From Cuniculiplasma divulgatum (lineage in GTDB: Archaea; Thermoplasmatota; Thermoplasmata; Thermoplasmatales; Thermoplasmataceae), in NCBI GenBank assembly GCA_031200235.1, contig CP133595.1, positions 1,116,001 to 1,180,000 of the forward strand: a DNA stretch of 64,000 nucleotides. Direction: 5' to 3'. Below the pieces are notes generated by a model. The model did no database searches, was not told the DNA's origin, and saw nothing but the letters and a program-made list of their open reading frames with translations. Shown here piece by piece: positions 43,107-51,863 of this stretch (positions are counted from its first letter, which is position 1; the number at the start of each line of letters is the position of its first letter). The translations under genes and the position numbers were made by a program.

Positions 43107-43337
43107 ATGGGAAGGAGCGTTCCAACAGCTCGCCAGGTGATGGAGGATCTGGCAGGAGACCTGGAAAGGATGGCTTCCATAATGCCGCAGTCACAGGCAG
43201 CCATAATGCATGATCTTGTCATGATGGGGCGTAAGCATTCTGCGGAGATATCGTACTCCGGTGTGGATCCATATACGGGTTTTCTGATTTCCATCATCAT
43301 TGATCTCTATTCAAGGATTATGGAGGATGGGCAGTGA
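43107..43337 (+). CDS. Small helical protein, second gene of PolB2 operon
   Basis: A 76-aa, mostly helical protein (MGRSVPTARQVMEDLAGDLE, then MASIMPQSQAAIMHDLVMMG). The ATG starts 1 nt after the first gene and its stop is directly followed by the polB2 ATG at 43338. Methionine-rich and without a recognised domain. Its tight placement argues for a stoichiometric partner or processivity/regulatory subunit of the polymerase; this is inference from gene order only. Confidence 0.75.
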   Translation: MGRSVPTARQVMEDLAGDLERMASIMPQSQAAIMHDLVMMGRKHSAEISYSGVDPYTGFLISIIIDLYSRIMEDGQ

Positions 43338-45353
43338 ATGCACGGAACAATCGTAAACGCCACCGGCTCCGATATCATAAGGGTCTGGTACCTGGATCAT
43401 GGAAAGATAAGCTACAGGGAACACAGCAACAGGAGCTGGATATTCGTGTCCGGAGACATGTATGATCTGGCATTCCTTGCCAGGCAGCTTGATGAATCAG
43501 GCATATACGGATACAGCATGGACACCATGAGGGATGTGCATGGCAGGATTGAAGGCATCAGGATACCCGTATGGCCTTCCGGAATGAGGGATCTCAATGC
43601 TATAATAAACGGCATAGGCATGGAGAGGAAGTTCTCCATATACAACGGTGACATTGATCCGGTGCTGCGCTTCATGGCCGAGAGGAATCTGGGATTCTTC
43701 ACTCTTGAAGACCCCATGGACCAGGACCCGGAGATTCCTGTTTCCACCATAGTGGGCAGGTCCATGCTTGGAGTGCCATATGATATTGAAATAAACGGCA
43801 CGCATTTTCCCAGGATAGATTCGGACGCCATATACGAGGCTCACCGGGCAATAACCCAGGGCACAATAATTGTGTACAGTAACAGGGACGGCTTCTTCAG
43901 GAAGATCCTTCAGATGATTCTCCACCAGGGTTACGGGCTCCCCAGAGTGACCACATCCAGCGGCTCCACATTTGAATCCTACGGGCAGACCCACTACAGC
44001 AATCCGCGGGTTTCAATTGACGGGAAGATATGCATAGAATCTGATTCATTTGCATATTCCGAGACCGGGATTCATGGACTAATTGAGATATCCCGCACAT
44101 CCGGCCTTCCCATCGTGACTGCATCAAGAGTCACCACCGGTACCGCTGTTTCATCAATGGAGGAAGCATATGCATTGAGGAGCGGTGTTCTGATCCCGGT
44201 CAGGAAGGATGATCATGAGGAGGCAAAAAGCGCCGGTACACTGCTGAACACAGACAGCGGCGGGCTGGTACTGCAGCCTGATCCTGGCATTTACACCGAT
44301 GTGCATGAGATTGATTTCTCATCCATGTACCCCAGCATAATGGTCAGGTACAACCTCTCCCCGGAAACCCTCCAGAAGAATGGGGACATAAGGATTCATG
44401 GCACTCCCTATTCCGCATCGGGAACTGACCGGGGTTTCCTAGCATCCGCCCTTGAGGGTCTCCTGAAAAGGCGGCTGTTTTACAAATCGGTGAAGGCCGG
44501 ATCAGGGCTTTACGGCATGAGGGATGCCGCCCTCAAATGGATGCTCTTGACATCATTCGGGTACACCGGATACAAGAACGCCAAGTTCGGGAAGATAGAG
44601 ATACATGAATCAATAACAGCCATGGGGAGATGGGCGCTGGCCATGGCCATGAACATAGCACGGGCCAATGGTTTCACGCCAATACATGGAATAGTGGATT
44701 CACTCTGGATATCAGGCTCCGGCGATGTGAGGAAAGTGCTATGGGAGATTCAGGACAGGACAGGCATAGGCATAGTGGAGGATGGCCACTACAGATGGAT
44801 TGTATTCATGCCGGCGAATTCCGGGCTTGGGGCGCTGAACAGATACATTGGCCTTCGAATGGACGGGACCGTAAAGGTCCGCGGGCTGTACGTCAGGAGG
44901 CGCGATGCCGCACCGGTATGCGTAAACTTCCAGTGGGAAGCCATAGAGATTCTCAGGAGCTGCATGGCTCCTGAAGATATATGGGCAAAACGCAGCGAGA
45001 TCAGGGATCTTGAGGCACGTTATATGAAATCACTCAGGTACCTTCCTCTGGAGGATTTCCGGATACCGCTGCATGTCACAAGAAATCCTGAGGAATATGC
45101 AGTTCACAATATACAGGGAATGGCAATTAAGGAGGCCATGGGCAGGGGATACAGGATCATGCCCGGCAGCAGGGTTGGGGTTGTTGTTGTGGATCACCAC
45201 CACGGCATTGTGGACCTGGATGGCACACATGATGGGATTGACCTGAAGTTCTACGAAAGGCAGCTATCCATGGCATTCAGGCAGATTGACTTTATTGTGA
45301 GGTCATGCTCACCCCGGAAGAAGCAGGCAGATCTCTTCAGTTTCTCCGTATGA
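43338..45353 (+). CDS. Family B DNA polymerase, PolB2-type, without exonuclease motifs
   Basis: A 671-aa protein, shorter than replicative PolB (about 780). Motif [21 protein letters not shown] (about 324-343) keeps its Asp. Motif B is [20 protein letters not shown] (about 399-418), the PolB2 form. Motif C is HGIVDSLWI (about 450-458): the usual DTD is IVD, so one of the two acidic residues is lost. No ExoI DxE motif is visible in the N-terminal half, so proofreading is absent. PolB2 was first regarded as inactivated, and later implicated in DNA-damage tolerance in Sulfolobales. Its 3' end overlaps the convergent orc1/cdc6 gene by 17 nt. Confidence 0.88.
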   Translation: MHGTIVNATGSDIIRVWYLDHGKISYREHSNRSWIFVSGDMYDLAFLARQLDESGIYGYSMDTMRDVHGRIEGIRIPVWPSGMRDLNAIINGIGMERKFSIYNGDIDPVLRFMAERNLGFFTLEDPMDQDPEIPVSTIVGRSMLGVPYDIEINGTHFPRIDSDAIYEAHRAITQGTIIVYSNRDGFFRKILQMILHQGYGLPRVTTSSGSTFESYGQTHYSNPRVSIDGKICIESDSFAYSETGIHGLIEISRTSGLPIVTASRVTTGTAVSSMEEAYALRSGVLIPVRKDDHEEAKSAGTLLNTDSGGLVLQPDPGIYTDVHEIDFSSMYPSIMVRYNLSPETLQKNGDIRIHGTPYSASGTDRGFLASALEGLLKRRLFYKSVKAGSGLYGMRDAALKWMLLTSFGYTGYKNAKFGKIEIHESITAMGRWALAMAMNIARANGFTPIHGIVDSLWISGSGDVRKVLWEIQDRTGIGIVEDGHYRWIVFMPANSGLGALNRYIGLRMDGTVKVRGLYVRRRDAAPVCVNFQWEAIEILRSCMAPEDIWAKRSEIRDLEARYMKSLRYLPLEDFRIPLHVTRNPEEYAVHNIQGMAIKEAMGRGYRIMPGSRVGVVVVDHHHGIVDLDGTHDGIDLKFYERQLSMAFRQIDFIVRSCSPRKKQADLFSFSV

Positions 45354-46449
45354 GCGCCTCAACCTTCTCCTCCAGAACAGAAACGGGTATGTCGTTTATG
45401 CCTATGAGCTTGGCAACACCCTGCCTGTCTCCGCGTCCCACAACCCTGCCTTCCACGATGCCCAGGTTCTCAAGCCTCTTTACCGACCTGTATATTGCAG
45501 TGTTCTCCCTGATGGTAACCCCGAACTGTTCAGAGACAATCCTGACGTCCTCAAGAACGCACGACATGGAAGTGCTGGGATCATCCCGGAGACAGTGGCA
45601 TATGGAGAGCAGGACAGCAAGGTCAAGGGGATCAAGTTCGCTGAGCTTGCTCTCCGTCACATACGGGTTGATCATGGACTGTGCTGCCCTGACATCCTCT
45701 ATGGAAACTGATGTGCCGTCACGGTACTCGCAGATGTAAATGGACTTCTGGAGGAGCTCTATGGCCACCCTTGCGCTCCCGAATGGTTCTGCCACATGCC
45801 CTATGTGTCTGAGCATCTCCTCATTTATGGAACCGGGAACCATTGCTATCCTGGCCCTCTCCTCTATGATCCGCACCAGTTCATCCTCGGAGTACCTGTT
45901 GAAAAGAATGCTTGAGAACACGCCCAGGGACTTCCTGTCCCTCTCGGTCATGTAAATGGACGGATCCTCCATTGACACAAGGATTGTGGACACCGGGGTG
46001 GAGTATATCTCTCCTGCCCTGAGGAGATTGTATAGCCCGTCCCTTTCAAATTTTATGAGGTTTGTGGCTTCATCTATGACCAGGACAATCTTCCTGCCCT
46101 TCTTCTGAGACACCAGGTTGAATCCCCTGAAGATGTCTGAGTAGGACATATTCCTGGAACCCACAAGCTTGCCCATGTTGTAAAGGGCATCAATGAGCAG
46201 CATCTTCAGACTGGAGAACGAGAGGGCATTCTCATAAACAATTATGAAGCCTTTCTCCTCCCTGGCAAGGTACTTCATTGTGGAGGTTTTTCCCGTGCCG
46301 GAATCGCCGAACGCCACCAGGTTGTTGCTTATGCCGGCCCTGAGGGGCTCAAGCATGGTTTTCCTGATGGTCTCTATCTGCACATCTCTGAATCTGAGTT
46401 TCTGGGGGACATATGAAAAATCAAGTGCATCGGGATTCCTGACTATCAA
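45337..46449 (-). CDS. Orc1/Cdc6-type AAA+ ATPase
   Basis: A 370-aa replication initiator-like protein. Walker A GDSGTGKTS (48-57), Walker B IVLVIDEATN (121-130), sensor region STILVSMEDPSIYMTERDRK, the lid with the initiator-specific helix, and a C-terminal winged helix (about 285-365: TAIYRSVKRLENLGIVEGRV). Length and domain order equal archaeal Orc1/Cdc6. Such proteins bind origin repeats and load MCM. It lies 41 nt downstream of a radical SAM gene and is probably co-transcribed with it. Whether it is the main initiator or a paralogue cannot be told. Confidence 0.88.
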   Translation of the reverse strand: MIVRNPDALDFSYVPQKLRFRDVQIETIRKTMLEPLRAGISNNLVAFGDSGTGKTSTMKYLAREEKGFIIVYENALSFSSLKMLLIDALYNMGKLVGSRNMSYSDIFRGFNLVSQKKGRKIVLVIDEATNLIKFERDGLYNLLRAGEIYSTPVSTILVSMEDPSIYMTERDRKSLGVFSSILFNRYSEDELVRIIEERARIAMVPGSINEEMLRHIGHVAEPFGSARVAIELLQKSIYICEYRDGTSVSIEDVRAAQSMINPYVTESKLSELDPLDLAVLLSICHCLRDDPSTSMSCVLEDVRIVSEQFGVTIRENTAIYRSVKRLENLGIVEGRVVGRGDRQGVAKLIGINDIPVSVLEEKVEALIRRN

Positions 46450-46490
46450 CAGGATGTAAACTGAAATGGGTTAAAATAAGTTTAGAGGGA

Positions 46491-48170
46491 TCAGGCGCCG
46501 CTCATGGCGGCAAGTGAGTGGAACTCATCCCTCTGGTCCAGTCCCCACCTCTTGACCTTATCTATATCAACGCCTTTCTTCCTGGCAACGGATTCCACGT
46601 ACTTCATCATCAGGAGGCCTCCTCCGGATATGAGTGATCCTGTGCCAAGCCTTGCAATTATATTTCCATGGGCATCCCTGAAGCCGTCCCTTGAGGCCAT
46701 CTTTGCAAGGTGCCTGTAGGATGCGTAGTACACTGCAAGCTGATCAGCTGTGAGAACGTCCGTGTTCAGTTCCCTTGATTTTATCCTTCCCAGCGGAACA
46801 TTTACCAGAGGAGTCACCGTGAACTCGAATGGCCTTCCCTGTGCATAGGAGTTGCTGAGCCTGTTGACCATGGAAATGGTATCCCACATATCCTCAACCG
46901 TCTCGCCCTCCTGCCCCACCTGTATTGTGAAAGCAGGCCTCCAGTAATTCCTTGTCTCCACATACACTCCCTGCCAGACAATTTCCTGCCAGCTGCCGTC
47001 GGGGCCAATCTTCAGCGGAAGTGTCTTGTTGGGCATATGCCTTTTTGCAAGCTCATCGCTGCCGGTCTCAACACCCGTCTGGATTCCTATCCAGTTCCTT
47101 GGGCCCGTTTTCAGTATCTTTGAAAGCTTTTCCATCATTTCAGGGTAGCCTGCAGGTATGGATATCCTCCCGTGGGTTGGGTTGGAGGTCTTTATGCCTG
47201 GAACGCCTATGGCTGCGGAAAACAGCTCGGAAAGCGCCTCCTCGTTGGGAGCGAACATGTTGCCGTGCTTGTATCCGAATATCTCGTCGGAGTGAAGCCA
47301 TGCGTTATCCAGCCCGCCTCTCTGGTTCACCTTTATCTCGTTTACAATCCTCTCAACGGAATTGTACCTGAGGGGGCGGAGCGTAACCTCACAGAAGTCG
47401 CATCCAACACCGCATCCCCTCATTACCTCAACCATGCCTTTCATTGAGGGGTTTACTATTTCAGGTATGTCTTCAAGCCTTGGATAGGCTGATTTCGTCA
47501 ATCCTCTTGCAAGGAACAGGTCATCATTCTTCACAACCTTCTTGAAGCCGTCGTCGTATGTCATGTAACCCCTGTGGAAGAGTGTGCTATCTATGCTGTC
47601 CTCGGCAATCTGCTCGAAGAGCGTTTCAGCAATATCATCAATTTCGCCCTGGACTATATAGTCAAAGTTGTATTTCTCTATCTCATCCCTCAGGATTGTA
47701 AATTCCCATACTCCAGGTCCTCCCACAACAAGCTTTGCTTTCTTGCCTGCCCTGGCGGCATTTATACGGGCTATGAGGGAATCCCACTCCTTGCGGACCC
47801 ATGCCATCATCTCGCCGCCAAACAATGCGTAATATGACATTGTCGTTGGGCCTATGCCCAGCGGGTCCATGGTGGACACTCCGATGACCTTCGTGTCATC
47901 CGTTATGAATCTGTCCAGATAGTCTTCATGCGCCACAGCAATATCCTTCTTGGGAAACTTCCTGAGGAGTGCAGCCTCAATCTTTCTCAGGGCGTATGGC
48001 GCAAAAACAGCTTCACCATTGGGGTGGGCCGGCGGGGCTGGCCCCTTGAGAAACCTGTATACGGGCCCCGGGATAGCCTGCCCAGGAGCACATGGCAGAA
48101 AATCCAGCAGGGGAAAATTCCTGTATTCGTAACTCAATGTGGAATCTGATACCAGAACAAATTTGGTCAT
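46491..48170 (-). CDS. B12-binding-domain radical SAM protein (possible tetraether-lipid Grs/Tes-like enzyme)
   Basis: A 559-aa protein. The N-terminal third resembles a B12-binding fold (KVIGVSTMDPLGIGPTTMSY, then KLVVGGPGVWEF and FDYIVQGEIDD). Cys253, Cys257 and Cys260 (RGCGVGCDFCE) form the radical SAM motif, followed by a TIM-barrel-like core. Size, domain order and presence in a thermoacidophilic archaeon fit the radical SAM proteins that make or cyclise tetraether lipids (Tes, GrsA/GrsB), but other B12-radical SAM functions are possible. It has a good Shine-Dalgarno (AGGAG) inside a predicted hairpin (48180-48194) and lies upstream of orc1/cdc6 in one operon. Confidence 0.8.
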   Translation of the reverse strand: MTKFVLVSDSTLSYEYRNFPLLDFLPCAPGQAIPGPVYRFLKGPAPPAHPNGEAVFAPYALRKIEAALLRKFPKKDIAVAHEDYLDRFITDDTKVIGVSTMDPLGIGPTTMSYYALFGGEMMAWVRKEWDSLIARINAARAGKKAKLVVGGPGVWEFTILRDEIEKYNFDYIVQGEIDDIAETLFEQIAEDSIDSTLFHRGYMTYDDGFKKVVKNDDLFLARGLTKSAYPRLEDIPEIVNPSMKGMVEVMRGCGVGCDFCEVTLRPLRYNSVERIVNEIKVNQRGGLDNAWLHSDEIFGYKHGNMFAPNEEALSELFSAAIGVPGIKTSNPTHGRISIPAGYPEMMEKLSKILKTGPRNWIGIQTGVETGSDELAKRHMPNKTLPLKIGPDGSWQEIVWQGVYVETRNYWRPAFTIQVGQEGETVEDMWDTISMVNRLSNSYAQGRPFEFTVTPLVNVPLGRIKSRELNTDVLTADQLAVYYASYRHLAKMASRDGFRDAHGNIIARLGTGSLISGGGLLMMKYVESVARKKGVDIDKVKRWGLDQRDEFHSLAAMSGA

Positions 48171-48179
48171 TTTCTATTA

Positions 48180-48194
48180 CTCCTTATTGAGGAG
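48180..48194 (-). promoter_or_regulatory. Hairpin sequestering the Shine-Dalgarno of the radical SAM/orc1 operon
   Basis: In the message, CTCCT-CAATA-AGGAG forms a perfect 5-bp stem with a 5-nt loop; the right arm AGGAG is the Shine-Dalgarno, 9 nt before the ATG at 48170. Folding would hide the ribosome site. Confidence 0.45.
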
Positions 48195-48225
48195 CTAAAT
48201 GTACTTTATTGATAAATATTTTGCC

Positions 48226-48258
48226 AAAATTTTCGGGAAAATTTTAGGGATTTCCCGA
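48226..48258. repeat. Two overlapping inverted repeats upstream of the operon promoter
   Basis: AAAATTTTC-GG-GAAAATTTT (48226-48245) is a perfect 9-bp inverted repeat with a 2-nt spacer. TCGGGAAA (48233-48240) pairs with TTTCCCGA (48251-48258), 8 bp, 10-nt spacer, sharing bases with the first. They lie directly upstream of the reverse-strand TATA, where archaeal activators or repressors bind. Confidence 0.55.
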
Positions 48259-48554
48259 GAAAAATTACTTTCCCCAATAAACAAATTTTGCAAGAAAGTA
48301 TAAATATAACCTGGCTGTCTGACGGCCTCAACACTGTAAAATTGGTATTTCTTTCATTCCTTACAGATATCAGAAAATTCCTGAGCCAGTGAAATCAACA
48401 TTTCCGAATATATTGATTCCGTGATACATGTCAGGAATGCAACCCCGCTGGACACGCATTGGAGCTGTCAGCAAACAAGAGAAAACACCGTGAAAATACG
48501 AGCTCATGAATATCGTCTGACAAAAATTTATAGTTGATATTGCGCTCTGGAAGA

Positions 48555-50000
48555 ATGGAAACCACAGGCACTGGAACCGGGGAACGGATTCTTGAAAGGC
48601 TTGATAACGGAAAAACATCAAGATTTTTCTGGCTTCTGACCGTTCTTTCAACAATAGGAGGATTTCTTTTTGGCTATGATACCTCAAACATAGGCATTGT
48701 GGAGGGCTTTCTCCCCTCAAGCTACGTGACGGTGAATCCCTTCATCAAGGGATACCTGTTCTCAGGGGTGTCCCTTGGTGCCGCAGTGGGTGCGCTCCTT
48801 GCGGCAGGACTTATTGACAGATACGGCAGGAAGTACATGCTCATATTCGATGCCTTTCTATACAGCCTTGGGGCGATCCTGTCCGCTGTAACAGTAGACC
48901 TCTTCATGCTGCTGGTCTCAAGAACGCTCATAGGAATTGCAGTTGGTGCGGACTCGGCCATTGCAACCGCCTACATTGCGGAATGGGCACCAAAGAGGAG
49001 AAGAGGCAGTTTCGGCATACTGCAGCAGTGGATGATCACTGTGGGTATCCTGGGAGCATATCTCATTGGGCTTGCGGTTCTTTACGGCCTGCCCTCACAG
49101 GCATTCAACCTTGACTGGAGGATAATGCTGGGAGTGGCTGCAGTGCCGTCAATCATCGGTCTGGGATTCAGGTTTGTGATGCCGGAATCCCCGAGGTGGC
49201 TTGTTCTCAAGGGTAAATATGAGAAAGCCGTTGAGTCTCTGAAGAGGCTTGGGGTGGACACAAATGAGGAGGAGCTGAAGAGGGAGTATCCCCTGTCATC
49301 TGCAGGGAGAAAGCGGATGACGCCCGGGGTGAAGAGGGCATTCATCATAGTGGGGCTGTTCATGATGTTCCAGCAGATTACAGGAATAAACATACCATTC
49401 TACTATGGTCCGCTGATCATCAGCAGCCTGCATCTTGTGGGTTCCACTGCAAGCGGCAGCGTAATGAGCGAGGAATTTGCCGTTGAGGCAGCTTCAATAT
49501 TTGCCGTCATAAACGTGGCGGCCACGTATATTGGATTCAAGTTAATTGACAGGGCAGGCAGAAGAACCCTGGCCATAACCGGATACACAGGAATGGCAGT
49601 GTTCGGATTCCTGGGCGCTGCCCTGAAGTATGCCAACAGCGACATCGGAATGCTGGTTGCCATGTCCCTCTTCATAGTATTCTTTGCCTTCGGCGTTGGT
49701 GGAACCGGCTGGATCATACAGGGCGAATACTTCCCCACAGAATACCGTGGCACCATGGCCTCGCTCATAGCCTTCATAGACTGGATGGCCAACTTTGCCA
49801 TAGTTGAGATATTTCCCTTCATGGACAGCACAATACACATAGCAGGGTCCCTTGTGGTATTCGGTGTGCTCTCTGTTGCTGCGGCTGCCGTCTTCTACAT
49901 GATAATGCCTGTCACAAAGGGAAAATCGGTCGAGGAAATAACGGAGATGTTTGACCAGATGGCATCTCATGGCAGCAAGAATGCAGGATCACCAAAATGA
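48555..50000 (+). CDS. MFS sugar-porter family transporter
   Basis: The frame opens at TTG 48534; ATG 48555 is preferred, since a TATA-like box (about 48525-48535) places the transcript start there (481 aa). Twelve helices. Sugar-porter signatures are present: DRYGRKYMLIF (loop 2-3 motif), MPESPRWLVLKGKYEKA at the end of the N-half, QQITGINIPFYYGP in helix 7 and DRAGRRTLA in the C-half. It likely imports a hexose or a related sugar by proton symport. An inverted repeat straddles its stop codon. Confidence 0.9.
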   Translation: METTGTGTGERILERLDNGKTSRFFWLLTVLSTIGGFLFGYDTSNIGIVEGFLPSSYVTVNPFIKGYLFSGVSLGAAVGALLAAGLIDRYGRKYMLIFDAFLYSLGAILSAVTVDLFMLLVSRTLIGIAVGADSAIATAYIAEWAPKRRRGSFGILQQWMITVGILGAYLIGLAVLYGLPSQAFNLDWRIMLGVAAVPSIIGLGFRFVMPESPRWLVLKGKYEKAVESLKRLGVDTNEEELKREYPLSSAGRKRMTPGVKRAFIIVGLFMMFQQITGINIPFYYGPLIISSLHLVGSTASGSVMSEEFAVEAASIFAVINVAATYIGFKLIDRAGRRTLAITGYTGMAVFGFLGAALKYANSDIGMLVAMSLFIVFFAFGVGGTGWIIQGEYFPTEYRGTMASLIAFIDWMANFAIVEIFPFMDSTIHIAGSLVVFGVLSVAAAAVFYMIMPVTKGKSVEEITEMFDQMASHGSKNAGSPK

Positions 50001-50028
50001 TACGCGGGCATGTCCTGACGTATCATTT
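49995..50028. repeat. 10-bp inverted repeat between porter gene and F1 peptidase gene
   Basis: AAATGATACG (49995-50004) and CGTATCATTT (50019-50028) are perfect complements with a 14-nt spacer, followed by T-rich sequence. It spans the porter stop codon and touches the TATA box of the next gene (50025-50034), so it may be a terminator hairpin, an operator, or both. Confidence 0.55.
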
Positions 50029-50061
50029 ATATTTTCAGTACCTTTCAGTTACATGGTGTAG

Positions 50062-50946
<885 letters not shown>

Positions 50947-51025
50947 CTTTCCTGGATTTTTCAGCAGCATGGTACCAGTTCCCGGATGTGAGCGAATTCA
51001 TGCCAAATTTTTTCATAATTTATAA

Positions 51026-51222
51026 ATGTCTGGGGAGCATTGGATCCTGGAAGAAGCCAGTGAAATCTTTGGGAAATGGATGGGTGAAATATTCCGTCAG
51101 TACTTCACACGGTGGTATGAGGGTTTTGAATGACGCGACGGCAGTTCCAATTATCAGAGCTCATGGACGACTTCCCACAGCTGTTCCTCCGAATCAGGGC
51201 GGGGAATGAAAGACCGCTCTAA
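51026..51222 (+). other. Two overlapping micro-ORFs or a broken gene (doubtful)
   Basis: A 35-codon frame (51026-51133; begins MSGEHWILEEASEIFGKWMG) overlaps by ATGA a 30-codon frame (51130-51222; MTRRQFQLSELMDDFPQLFL). Both look protein-like, and the second ends 2 nt before the next gene. They could be tiny genes or one small frameshifted gene. The only TATA-like box (51017-51026) overlaps the first ATG, which argues against that start. Confidence 0.25.
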
Positions 51223-51224
51223 GG

Positions 51225-51836
51225 ATGGATCATAAAATATTAATCTTAACACATATTAAGTCAGAGATAACATTGCTGGAAGCCCTCATATATACAAATG
51301 CAACTCAGGCAAATCAACCCGGATTGCCATCTACAGGCTCCATGGAAACACTGGTCATTTTTCTGGCAATCATCGCAATCATAGTGGCAAGGAGGATCGC
51401 CCGCGGAATATACGGGAGGCGCTACAGCACAGGAAGGGTTCTCTTTCTTCCTGTATTCTATGTGCTGTTAACTCTGGTATTCGTAATATTCCTTAACCTC
51501 GGGGACACAGATATATATTACACCCTTCTCCTGATCCCTGCCGGTGCGGTCGTTGGACTGAGAATAGGCGGCGGAATTTCATTCTTCATGAAGAACGGGG
51601 AAGTATACTACAGGCGTTCTCCAGCCATCCTTATAATCTGGCTGGCTTCCTATGTGTCCCGGATACTGCTGGAAGTTCTCTATCCCACCAACCGTACCAT
51701 CGCATTTGCGGTTGACGTGGTACTGGCACTGACTGCCGGGCTCATAATAGGCGAGGCTGTGCATCTTATCCAGGGCCGCAGGAGCTTCAACCCGGCACCT
51801 GAAAAGGAAGAAGACAGGTTTGTCATCAACCAGTGA
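51225..51836 (+). CDS. Multi-spanning membrane protein (CcdC/DUF1453-like)
   Basis: A 203-aa protein with about five hydrophobic helices after a polar start. The pattern around VARRIARGIYGRRYSTGRVL, LRIGGGISFFMKNGEVYYRR and IIWLASYVSRILLEVLYP resembles the CcdC/DUF1453 family of small membrane proteins of unclear function. The start is uncertain: ATG 51225, TTG 51273 (better placed after the TATA-like AAATATTAAT at 51234-51243) or ATG 51342 are possible. The downstream azlC gene begins 27 nt after its stop. Confidence 0.65.
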   Translation: MDHKILILTHIKSEITLLEALIYTNATQANQPGLPSTGSMETLVIFLAIIAIIVARRIARGIYGRRYSTGRVLFLPVFYVLLTLVFVIFLNLGDTDIYYTLLLIPAGAVVGLRIGGGISFFMKNGEVYYRRSPAILIIWLASYVSRILLEVLYPTNRTIAFAVDVVLALTAGLIIGEAVHLIQGRRSFNPAPEKEEDRFVINQ

Positions 51837-51863
51837 CGGGGAAACAGGAGAAGTGTTCCTTCC

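Larger units (their letters stand above)
48171..48554. other. AT-rich divergent intergenic region (promoters; possible replication-origin candidate)
   Basis: A 384-nt gene-free region between the radical SAM/orc1 operon and a sugar porter. It holds a reverse-strand TATA-like box near 48210-48219, two overlapping inverted repeats (48226-48258), a second TATA-like AGTATAAATATA near 48298-48308 on the forward strand with no gene nearby, and the porter promoter AAATTTATAG at about 48525-48535. The left part is strongly AT-rich. Its nearness to orc1/cdc6 makes an origin conceivable; I found no clear ORB consensus. Confidence 0.4.

Noticed and set aside
43497-43994. Reverse frame of 165 codons in polB2
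   Set aside because: Antisense to the polymerase; no promoter, no recognisable protein features.
48298-48530. Possible C/D-box or other small RNA after the TATA-like box near 48298
   Set aside because: I could not find properly spaced C (RTGATGA) and D (CTGA) boxes or a stable fold, so no RNA gene is claimed.
48370-48720. Reverse frame of 116 codons in the region before the sugar porter
   Set aside because: Half of it is antisense to the porter gene, and it has no promoter or domain.
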